Positions 7,320-12,744 of a stretch of DNA of 12,744 nucleotides are shown piece after piece (position 1 is the first letter of the stretch; each line of letters opens with the position of its first letter). Origin of the DNA: Candidatus Heimdallarchaeota archaeon (lineage in GTDB: Archaea > Asgardarchaeota > Heimdallarchaeia > Heimdallarchaeales > Kariarchaeaceae); NCBI GenBank assembly GCA_015522385.1, contig WAMJ01000182.1:1-12744 (forward strand). Direction: 5' to 3'. A program made the translations under genes and the position numbers. The notes under the pieces were generated by a model. It saw only the letters and a list, made by a program, of their open reading frames with translations, was not told where the DNA came from and made no database searches.

Positions 7320-9160
7320 GCATTCCCCTCCTCTGTGGATACCTTGTCCCACGAGATAAATTTGATCTGGCTCTCGACAGCATTGGTGAAATCTTTGTAA
7401 ATACCGTCGATATCCTTCAGTTCTTGATGTGTTCCATCCTGTACTATACGACCCTTGTCCAATACAAGGATACGGTCAACATACTTGAGTGAGGATGGAC
7501 GTTGTGAAATAACAATTATCGTACGATTGACTGCTGCGTTCCCAAGCGTGTCCTGAAGCTTTGCCTCTGTTTCAGGGTCGATAGCAGAGACACTATCATC
7601 AAAGACCAGTATTTTTGGATCCGTCAAAATGGCACGTGCTATCGCTATCCTCTGTCTCTGTCCGCCTGACAGTGTCACACCTCGCTCACCGACAACTGTA
7701 TCATAACCGTCTGGTAGGCTCTCGATGAATTCATGGATCTGTGCCGTTTTGGCAGCGTTCACAACCTGTTCAAGGGTTGCATCTGGATTTCCAAACGCGA
7801 TATTTTCCCGAATGGTCATGGTAAATAGGAAATTGTCTTGGTGGACGATTCCAACCTCCCGCCTTAGTGCAACGAGTTTGTAATCCCTGATATCAACACC
7901 AGAGATACAAATACAGCCCTCAGTTGGATCGTAAAACCTAGGGATAAGGTTGATCAGAGTAGTCTTCCCGCTACCTGTAGCTCCAAGAAGTGCAACCTTC
8001 TGACCCTCTGGGATTACAAATGAGATATTCTCAAGTGAGTTGACATGACCATCGGGATATCTGAAACTCACGTTATGGAATTCCAAGTTGATCTTACCCT
8101 CAAATTTCTCCAAGCCATCATCTTTCTCGCTGAGGTATACTCCAGATTTTAAGACCTCATTGAGCCTTCTGGCAGCTGCATTACCCATCTGGAATGAGAT
8201 ACTTAGATCACCAAGAAATCTCCCACGGTTGGTAATGTTAATCGTAAGGAGCATGAAAGCTATGAAATCACCTGAACTTATGGTCTTAAGATTCAGGGCG
8301 AGACCAGCGATGAAGAGCACAATGACCACACCAATATTGATGAAGAGGATCATCATTGGCTGCAGTGTACTTCTGACATTGAGCTCCTTTGTCGCGGTGT
8401 GAAAATATTCGTTGTTGATACTGTTAAATGCCTCTATCTGATCAAGTTCCCTCCCGAAGGATTTCACAGTCTTGATACCACTGTAGCTCTCTGCCATCAC
8501 TTCGTTGACCTCACCGAATTTGAACCGGGTGTTGTAGAAGATCATCGCGTTCTTTTTGGAGATTTTCGACAGGGTGTAGATCACAACTGGAACCAGCAGA
8601 AAATATATTACACCTAATGTCGGTGATGTCAGGAGCATGACAAAGGCAGCAGAGAAATACAGGACAGACACAAGGATCATGATCCTCAACCCCCATCCTA
8701 GAAGTTCTCTGAGAGAATTCACCTCCTCGAATGTCCTGGCCATGATCTGTCCGATCGACTCTTTGGAGTAAAACTCTAGCTCCTGATCTTGGAGTTTTCT
8801 GTAGATGTCCTGCCTGATCTCAAATTGAATTCCCTGATTGAACCTGTTGTTGAGCACACGGGCGACAATCTCGGTCAGCCAGTCAATAATGCTAAGTCCT
8901 GCCATTATGAGAAAGCTAGAGAGAATAAAACCAGCTGGATTGGGAGCATCGAGATTGTTTAGAACTTGATCGATAATATTCCGGACCTGTAGGGGGATAT
9001 AGGTCTGTGCTACAGCACCAGTGATAATCAGGAACACCATGGGAACAAATAGGTGCAATTTTTTCTTGATGTAAGGCAGAAGAAAGGTCAAAATCTCTCT
9101 CAAGGTAAGAGGATTACCTATTCCAACTTTAATAAGAAATTGAAATAGCCCAATCCCCAA
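7316..9160 (-). CDS. ABC exporter subunit 1 (degenerate Walker B/H-loop, canonical LSGGQ)
   Basis: A half transporter of about 614 residues. Membrane helices lie roughly at 37-59, 77-97, 158-178, 182-202, 268-290 and 296-312, followed by an ATPase domain. Motifs are Walker A GATGSGKTT (393-401), Q-loop Gln441, signature LSGGQ (497-501), Walker B ILVFDD in which Asp522 replaces the catalytic Glu, and Gln553 in ISQRPS replacing the H-loop His. These two changes mark the degenerate site of heterodimeric type IV exporters. The working ATP site would be formed by this subunit's LSGGQ and the partner's Walker residues. The partner gene overlaps by 4 bp. The start is uncertain: TTG at 9160 is the first possible codon after an in-frame stop at 9164-9166, and TTG codons near residues 20 and 24 are alternatives; no ATG precedes the first membrane helix. 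The gene lies 42 nt downstream of the Rag/MglA-like GTPase. Confidence 0.92.
   Translation of the reverse strand: MGIGLFQFLIKVGIGNPLTLREILTFLLPYIKKKLHLFVPMVFLIITGAVAQTYIPLQVRNIIDQVLNNLDAPNPAGFILSSFLIMAGLSIIDWLTEIVARVLNNRFNQGIQFEIRQDIYRKLQDQELEFYSKESIGQIMARTFEEVNSLRELLGWGLRIMILVSVLYFSAAFVMLLTSPTLGVIYFLLVPVVIYTLSKISKKNAMIFYNTRFKFGEVNEVMAESYSGIKTVKSFGRELDQIEAFNSINNEYFHTATKELNVRSTLQPMMILFINIGVVIVLFIAGLALNLKTISSGDFIAFMLLTINITNRGRFLGDLSISFQMGNAAARRLNEVLKSGVYLSEKDDGLEKFEGKINLEFHNVSFRYPDGHVNSLENISFVIPEGQKVALLGATGSGKTTLINLIPRFYDPTEGCICISGVDIRDYKLVALRREVGIVHQDNFLFTMTIRENIAFGNPDATLEQVVNAAKTAQIHEFIESLPDGYDTVVGERGVTLSGGQRQRIAIARAILTDPKILVFDDSVSAIDPETEAKLQDTLGNAAVNRTIIVISQRPSSLKYVDRILVLDKGRIVQDGTHQELKDIDGIYKDFTNAVESQIKFISWDKVSTEEGNA
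7325..7334 (-). promoter_or_regulatory. Strong ribosome binding site for ABC exporter subunit 2
   Basis: AGAGGAGGGG on the minus strand ends 5 nt before the ATG at 7319, within the last codons of subunit 1. It decides the ATG start over the longer in-frame option at 7352. Confidence 0.8.
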
Positions 9161-9202
9161 CGTTCAGAGAACACACTTGAAAATGAAAACTTGGTCATTA
9201 TT

Positions 9203-9952
9203 CTATTTTCTCTGTAGCATCTTAAGATTTTTGAGGTAATTCTGGAGTTTTTCAGAGTTCAGGTGATCCTCAAACATGTCCATAATCAGCATACGTAGAG
9301 GAATGGTGATGGTATCAGGGTCCTTCACTGTTGTCTCGTAGATTGGGTACTCGGGGGGTAGAGCGCTCTCTGCTACCTCCTTACCGACGTAAATATTCCG
9401 CTCTCTTAGATCTGCCTTATGGACAAAGACCACACCGGGGATTTTTGCATCACGCCTGATACCTTCTGCTCGAACAGCGTCGATAAATTTAGGGACATTG
9501 TTGATACTAGTAACGTTTGTCCCGTCTGCGACATAGATCGCGCCTGCTGTTCCCCTTACCATCGTGTCCACCATGAAGAAGAATCTGTCCTGACCTGCGA
9601 TATCGACTATCTGCAATGGGAGGATGTAGTCATACTCATCATCCAGCAGAAATGTCGGATTCTTCAATTCATGGAGCGTCATCTGGTTAGCCCTGTTGAT
9701 ACAAGCGATGATTGTTGTGACATTGAAGCTCACTGTTGTTGTGGAATCCTTAAACAATTCGTCATCTACGGGTGTGAAGGCATTCTCTCCAGCCTCGCGT
9801 TTCAAGTTGCGCTTGACCTCGCTGAGAAGCTCACTCTTGAAGGGGAAGATACTAGTGAAAATCGTTGTTTTACCCGCACCAGTTGGTCCAGCAAGAATCA
9901 GCTTTTTCATCTGAGTTTTGAGAATCTTCTCGATCAAGGAGCTATCAGACAT
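9203..9952 (-). CDS. Small GTPase with Rag/Gtr- and MglA-like features
   Basis: A 249-residue single-domain GTPase, numbered here from the ATG at 9952. G1 is GPTGAGKTT (22-30), a switch I threonine region is STTTVS (70-75), G3 is DIAGQDRF (117-124), and G4 is HKAD (178-181) rather than NKxD. An HKxD G4 is typical of Rag/Gtr GTPases. The long stretch between G1 and G3 and the GAIYVADGTN segment recall the MglA group. No C-terminal Roadblock domain, membrane helix or prenylation motif is present; after the G domain there is only a short basic tail. It should act as a GTP-dependent switch in the cytosol; partners are unknown. Upstream in-frame starts at 9964 (ATG) and 9970 (TTG) are possible, but the TATTAATAT box at 9978-9986 puts transcription start near 9956, favouring 9952. 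The next gene is the ABC exporter, 42 nt downstream, and a Ras-like GTPase diverges from the other side. Confidence 0.85.
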   Translation of the reverse strand: MSDSSLIEKILKTQMKKLILAGPTGAGKTTIFTSIFPFKSELLSEVKRNLKREAGENAFTPVDDELFKDSTTTVSFNVTTIIACINRANQMTLHELKNPTFLLDDEYDYILPLQIVDIAGQDRFFFMVDTMVRGTAGAIYVADGTNVTSINNVPKFIDAVRAEGIRRDAKIPGVVFVHKADLRERNIYVGKEVAESALPPEYPIYETTVKDPDTITIPLRMLIMDMFEDHLNSEKLQNYLKNLKMLQRK

Positions 9953-9977
9953 TCGGCAAGTCATCTTCAAAAGGAGG

Positions 9978-9986
9978 ATATTAATA
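9978..9986 (-). promoter_or_regulatory. TATA-like box for the Rag/MglA-like GTPase
   Basis: The sequence TATTAATAT, read on the minus strand, is centred about 30 nt upstream of the ATG at 9952. Archaeal TATA boxes are normally centred about 26 nt before the transcription start, so the message would carry a leader of only a few bases. This supports the 9952 start. Confidence 0.5.
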
Positions 9987-10050
9987 GTTGTTCCTTGATT
10001 AGTGATTTGAATTTAATTTTCTATAGATATTGAAAAATATTCGAGACTAG

Positions 10051-10067
10051 AAATAAAGAATATAATA
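10051..10067 (+). promoter_or_regulatory. BRE/TATA-like promoter for the Ras-like GTPase
   Basis: A purine-rich AAATAAAGAA element at 10051-10060, as expected for a TFB recognition element, is followed directly by TATAATA at 10061-10067. The TATA centre lies 26 nt before the TTG at 10090, so transcription would begin at or next to the start codon, giving a leaderless message. This is the best promoter match in the window. Confidence 0.6.
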
Positions 10068-10089
10068 GCCAATAATTCATATAGACGTA

Positions 10090-10653
10090 TTGATTGATGA
10101 TCAGCTAAATCTCTACACAGGGAAGATAATTCTTCTTGGGGATGACGGTGTGGGGAAAACGTCTCTACGACGTAGTTACATGGGGAAGACCTTTTCGGAG
10201 AAATATCAGAAAACACTTGGTGTTGACATATCCCATCTCCATTACTCAAAGGACAACAGGGAAATCGACATAGTGATATGGGATCTAGCTGGTGAAAGGC
10301 AATTCAGGAATATCAGAAAAGCTTACTGTCAGGGCATGAATGGAGCCATTCTTGTTATCGATGTCACACGGGAAATATCCATGGAGACCTTGCTATGGTG
10401 GTTGGAGGATGTGAAGCTCATGCTGAGCGAGACAAGGAAATTACCAATTGCTCTCCTCGGGAACAAGCTGGATCTAGACAACCAAAGGATCGTCACTTAC
10501 GATAACCTCGTAGCCACAGAGAACCTCCTCACAATTGCATTACAGAATATTGTCGTCAAGACCTTCGAGACATCTGCTAAGACGGGTGAGAACGTTGCTA
10601 AGGCCTTTGAGTGGTTGATCAACAATGCTTTGGGATTTGAAGAAGATAATTAG
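10090..10653 (+). CDS. Ras/Rab-like small GTPase
   Basis: A complete 187-residue GTPase with all five G motifs at Ras-family spacing: G1 GDDGVGKTS (17-25), G2 Thr42 in KTLGVDI, G3 WDLAGE (64-69), G4 GNKLD (124-128) and G5 ETSAK (160-164). It therefore resembles eukaryotic Ras/Rab proteins far more than bacterial GTPases, a known expansion in Asgard archaea. Two residues that set the hydrolysis rate differ from human Ras: Asp19 at the Gly12 position and Glu69 at the Gln61 position. There is no C-terminal cysteine motif, so no prenyl anchor; it is probably cytosolic or recruited by a partner. The start is TTG at 10090, the only standard start after an in-frame stop at 10066 that keeps the first beta strand, and its promoter is spaced for a leaderless message. 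A KaiC-like pseudo-ATPase gene follows 59 nt downstream on the same strand. Confidence 0.95.
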   Translation: MIDDQLNLYTGKIILLGDDGVGKTSLRRSYMGKTFSEKYQKTLGVDISHLHYSKDNREIDIVIWDLAGERQFRNIRKAYCQGMNGAILVIDVTREISMETLLWWLEDVKLMLSETRKLPIALLGNKLDLDNQRIVTYDNLVATENLLTIALQNIVVKTFETSAKTGENVAKAFEWLINNALGFEEDN

Positions 10654-10690
10654 TCATTTTCCATCTTGCTTGGAGTAAAAGATAATTAGT
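10643..10690 (+). repeat. 12-bp direct repeat around the GTPase stop and the next promoter
   Basis: AAGATAATTAGT occurs at 10643-10654, spanning the GTPase stop codon, and again exactly at 10679-10690, where it coincides with the TATA-like box of the next gene. The offset is 36 bp. It may be a small local duplication or chance in AT-rich sequence. Confidence 0.5.
10681..10689 (+). promoter_or_regulatory. TATA-like box for the KaiC-like gene
   Basis: GATAATTAG is centred about 28 nt before the ATG at 10713, preceded by the purine-rich GGAGTAAAA. No SD sequence precedes the ATG, so a leaderless or near-leaderless transcript is plausible. The GTPase and KaiC-like gene may therefore be transcribed separately despite the short gap. 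Confidence 0.45.
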
Positions 10691-10712
10691 AGAGAGTTCA
10701 TCCATCATTTGT

Positions 10713-11558
10713 ATGTTTGGAAATATCGGTGGCACAGCGTCACAGACCTGTAAATTCGGCCTGCCCACACTTGACGAAGTTCTCGGTGGAGGTATACCAC
10801 GGGGACAGACATGGCTGATTGAGGATCAGATCGGGACAGACTACAATCCCTTAATCATGTCGTACCTTGCAAACGGACTTCAGTCCAGCGACTACATCTA
10901 TCTGCTAAGTACAGAACAGAACTTTGACTACTACAAGACGAGGTTTCAGGCATTCGGAATAAATCCAGTAATGCAGATACAGGCCAACAGACTGAGGTTC
11001 ATCGACGCGTTCACAGGTAACTATCAAGTCGGGCTTAATATGAATTCTGGAGGTGAATTCTCTTCTGGATTCGGTCAGTCTTTCGGCGCTCAGGGCTTTG
11101 ACGCAATGGGTGGAGCAGACATTTCCGAGACCATTGAATACATCACCGACCTGACACAACCCCGTGAGATTAACGAGGCCGTCCGACGATCCCTTCTCCA
11201 TGTCAAAGAGGGTCCCACTACTGGGATCAGAGGAGCTGTCCTCAGTCTCTCCTCCATAATTCACGCATCGGACAACCACAAGGAGGTCTTCACATTCATA
11301 CAGAATAGGAGGGCTATGGATAACATGAACAAGATGTCCTCGATAATTACCATTCACGCAGATGCCCATGATCCTATCCTTCTTCGGGGTATCGAGCACC
11401 AGATGGACGGAGTCATGAGGGTGACACCAGTTCAGGATCCGAGTAATCCCAATGAGACCCTCCAGATGGTAGAGATTATCCATGCAAAGGGTAAGGCAGA
11501 ATTGACTGGAAGGAAGGTTGTCTTCAGGTTCTCGTCCGGAAGGATTATCCCTGCATGA
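10713..11558 (+). CDS. KaiC/RAD55-like RecA-fold protein with lost ATPase motifs (pseudo-ATPase)
   Basis: The N-terminus has the clear KaiC-family opening: FGLPTLDEVLGGGIPRGQ at 15-32, then a beta strand TWLIE. Where family members have a P-loop ending in GKT or GKS, this one reads EDQIGTDYN (37-45), with no lysine and no Ser/Thr in place. At the Walker B strand it reads GAVLSLSSI (174-182), where the family has VIDSLS, so the metal-binding Asp is also missing. The RecA-like core otherwise continues to a C-terminal strand near 264-280. A glycine-rich, probably flexible insert lies at about 112-134. It probably binds or senses rather than hydrolysing ATP, perhaps as a partner of the upstream GTPase; that role is inference. 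Its ATG is spaced from a TATA-like box for a leaderless message, and its stop overlaps the phosphoesterase start (ATGA). Fold assignment is good; function is unknown. Confidence 0.85.
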   Translation: MFGNIGGTASQTCKFGLPTLDEVLGGGIPRGQTWLIEDQIGTDYNPLIMSYLANGLQSSDYIYLLSTEQNFDYYKTRFQAFGINPVMQIQANRLRFIDAFTGNYQVGLNMNSGGEFSSGFGQSFGAQGFDAMGGADISETIEYITDLTQPREINEAVRRSLLHVKEGPTTGIRGAVLSLSSIIHASDNHKEVFTFIQNRRAMDNMNKMSSIITIHADAHDPILLRGIEHQMDGVMRVTPVQDPSNPNETLQMVEIIHAKGKAELTGRKVVFRFSSGRIIPA

Positions 11559-12304
11559 GTCTCTTTTTCCTTGGAACAGACGATCTTTCAATCGTCGGAA
11601 GAAGCCCAATATTGTACATTGATTCTATCAAAACCATCGTTCTCGGGGATCTTCACCTTGGGCAACACGAGGCTATTCTGAGATCACAGTCACGGTATAA
11701 GAGCAGAAATATCAGGGAGATTGTCAAGCAGCTAACCGATATTGGAAAAACGCTTGATATCAGGAGAGTAATACTCAACGGAGACATTAAGCACAACACC
11801 ACCAGATTATCGATTCAAGAACGTAGCGAGCTTGAGGAACTGCTCGGTCTCGATCTCTTTCAGGTCTGTGAGGTTGTTCTAATTGTTGGGAATCACGATC
11901 CCTTCCTGAAGATGGGAGTCTATGATCTCCTCCAAACCCATTGGAGGGTTTCAAGGTCGATCAAACTGGCAGGATACCTTTTCATCCATGGGGATATCTA
12001 TGTGGACATTCCTGAGGATGTGCACACACTGATTCTGAGCCACGAACATCCATCTATTAATTTGAAGGATGGAGTGGGGCATTCACTACGGGCCAAGGCC
12101 TTCATTGAATTGGATCTGGTGATAGGGGGACGGAAGATTAAAGGTGTCATTATACCTGCTGCAGGTGTGTACACCGTTGGAGTGAAATTCCCCATAAACA
12201 AAAAAGACAAATTCTTATCGCCCATCCTCCAGAAATATGCCCAAATTGACACACAAGTTGTATATCCTTTTACGGAGATTAGTGGACCATACAGGGTCAC
12301 TTAA
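11555..12304 (+). CDS. Archaeal SbcD-related metallophosphoesterase (COG1407-like)
   Basis: A 249-residue calcineurin-like phosphoesterase. Metal and catalytic motifs appear in order: GDLHLG (31-36, Asp32 and His34), NGDIKH (76-81, Asp77), VGNHD (111-115, Asn113 and His114), IHGD (144-147, His145) and SHEHPS (162-167, His163 and His165). The GDLHLG opening, GDIKH and SHEHP together are typical of the archaeal group of predicted ICC/SbcD-like phosphoesterases, often about 230-250 residues and often found near DNA-repair helicases. The substrate is unknown; a phosphodiester in nucleic acid or a cyclic nucleotide is possible. The ATG overlaps the stop of the KaiC-like gene by 4 bp, with GGAAGGA about 10 nt upstream as a loose SD, so the two are likely co-translated. 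Its 3' end overlaps the oppositely oriented methyltransferase by 8 bp. Confidence 0.92.
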   Translation: MSLFFLGTDDLSIVGRSPILYIDSIKTIVLGDLHLGQHEAILRSQSRYKSRNIREIVKQLTDIGKTLDIRRVILNGDIKHNTTRLSIQERSELEELLGLDLFQVCEVVLIVGNHDPFLKMGVYDLLQTHWRVSRSIKLAGYLFIHGDIYVDIPEDVHTLILSHEHPSINLKDGVGHSLRAKAFIELDLVIGGRKIKGVIIPAAGVYTVGVKFPINKKDKFLSPILQKYAQIDTQVVYPFTEISGPYRVT

Positions 12305-12743
12305 TACTTTGTGGATGCGATTTCTCAAGTTTCCAAAGCTCAACACGTTCGTTGGCCAGATCTACGTACGTCTTCTCGTTGTCTATTCCTATGAACTTTC
12401 TTCCTGACTTCAGTGCAGCAACAGCAGTCGAACCGCTACCCATGAAGGGATCCACAACGACGTCTCCCTTGTACGAGTATAGCTGGATGCACCTATATGG
12501 CAATTCCACGGGATAGGGGGCAGGGTGATTAAGTCTCTTCGCCGAAGCGGTTGGGAAGGACCAGATAGATTTGGTGAACTCAAGAAACTCATCCCGGGTT
12601 ATTGTATTCTCCTTCTCGCCTTTTTGCCGATTCATAGTTCCCTTGGAGAACACAAGAATATACTCGTGGACATCCCTCAAGGTCGGGTTACTAGCACTCT
12701 GCCATGATCCCCAAGCTGTTGAGGTCCCAGCACTCGATGCTTT
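12297..12743 (-). CDS. Beta-class N4-cytosine/N6-adenine DNA methyltransferase (partial, N-terminus off window)
   Basis: The frame is open from the right edge to a TGA at 12297-12299, giving 148 residues of the C-terminal part. It contains TAWGSWQSASNPTLRDVHEY, then VFSKG, SIWSFPT, HPAPYPVELPYR, and the SAM-binding motif I DPFMGSGST followed by FIGIDNEKTYVDLA. Motif I lying near the C-terminus marks the beta class, in which the catalytic DPPY/SPPY motif IV comes first and so lies outside this window. The enzyme would methylate the amino group of adenine or cytosine in a specific DNA site; the site cannot be read from this part. Whether it is a solitary methyltransferase or part of a restriction-modification system depends on sequence to the right. 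A TTG at 12680 could be mistaken for a start, but the conserved family sequence continues upstream of it. The tail overlaps the phosphoesterase gene. Confidence 0.9.
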   Translation of the reverse strand, partial: KASSAGTSTAWGSWQSASNPTLRDVHEYILVFSKGTMNRQKGEKENTITRDEFLEFTKSIWSFPTASAKRLNHPAPYPVELPYRCIQLYSYKGDVVVDPFMGSGSTAVAALKSGRKFIGIDNEKTYVDLANERVELWKLEKSHPQSIK

Positions 12744-12744
12744 G

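Larger units (their letters stand above)
9953..10089. promoter_or_regulatory. AT-rich divergent intergenic region between two GTPase genes
   Basis: This stretch of about 137 bp is clearly more AT-rich than its flanks and has no plausible coding frame. It carries TATA-like boxes facing outward in both directions and short palindromes such as TCTATAGA and AATATT between them. It is the only divergent promoter region in the window, and shared control of the two GTPase genes is possible. No convincing long operator or riboswitch fold was seen. Confidence 0.55.

Noticed and set aside
7316..7352. Longer start for ABC exporter subunit 2 at 7352
   Set aside because: The ATG at 7319 has a strong SD at 5 nt and forms an ATGA overlap; the longer form would add 11 residues with no known family counterpart.
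9419..10033. A 204-codon plus-strand open frame opposite the Rag/MglA-like GTPase
   Set aside because: It is antisense to a gene with clear GTPase motifs, is rich in Cys, His and Asp in a pattern typical of antisense translation, and has no recognisable domain.
11579..11596. Perfect 6-bp inverted repeat GACGAT-CTTTCA-ATCGTC
   Set aside because: It lies inside the phosphoesterase coding start, is short, has no T-run, and is expected by chance; it is not called a terminator or operator.
10905..11609. A 234-codon minus-strand open frame opposite the KaiC-like gene
   Set aside because: It mirrors a conserved KaiC-family reading frame, has no recognised motif, and runs past the ATGA junction of two coupled plus-strand genes.
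12297..12680. Treating the methyltransferase as a complete short gene starting at TTG 12680
   Set aside because: Conserved family sequence (TAWGSWQSASNP) continues upstream of that codon to the window edge, and motif IV is still missing, so the gene is partial.
1..12744. tRNA, rRNA, CRISPR array, transposase or phage genes
   Set aside because: I looked for repeat-spacer periodicity, conserved RNA gene segments and mobile-element proteins on both strands and found none.

Overview
The window looks like archaeal chromosome, most probably from an Asgard-type lineage. Archaeal signs are an SCP2-like thiolase next to a DUF35 zinc-ribbon/OB protein, a KaiC/RAD55-like protein, an SbcD-related (COG1407-like) phosphoesterase, and TATA-like boxes 24 to 31 nt upstream of start codons that mostly lack a Shine-Dalgarno (SD) site. 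The Asgard suggestion rests on two different small GTPases of eukaryote-like type within 1 kb: one Ras/Rab-like, one with Rag/MglA-like features. I cannot fix the lineage further. By eye the GC content is middling (mid-40s percent), with no obvious island of foreign composition.

Left block (about 1 to 9952, all on the minus strand). In transcription order it holds a Rag/MglA-like GTPase, the two subunits of a heterodimeric ABC exporter (ATGA overlap), a class I/II aminotransferase, a plant-type asparaginase/isoaspartyl peptidase, an amidohydrolase-2 family TIM-barrel hydrolase, an SCP2-like thiolase, and an HMG-CoA-synthase-like/DUF35 fusion cut by the left edge. The last two genes overlap by one base (TAGTG) and probably form one acyl-CoA condensing or thiolytic complex. 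The middle enzymes suggest amino-acid or peptide-derived acid metabolism, but no single pathway is proven.

Centre (about 9953 to 10089). This AT-rich divergent promoter region has a TATA-like box facing each way. It separates the Rag/MglA-like GTPase (minus) from the Ras-like GTPase (plus).

Right block. On the plus strand the Ras-like GTPase is followed by a KaiC-like protein that has lost its Walker A lysine and Walker B aspartate, then by an archaeal metallophosphoesterase that overlaps it (ATGA). The 3' part of a beta-class DNA methyltransferase enters from the right edge on the minus strand and overlaps the phosphoesterase tail-to-tail by 8 bp.

The most interesting unit is the divergent GTPase pair plus the KaiC-like pseudo-ATPase, a possible signalling module. 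Other points of interest are the HMGS-like domain without its catalytic cysteine, the complementary degenerate sites of the ABC pair, and the split between TATA-spaced, SD-poor genes and SD-led overlapping genes. No tRNA, rRNA, CRISPR array, insertion sequence or phage gene was seen.
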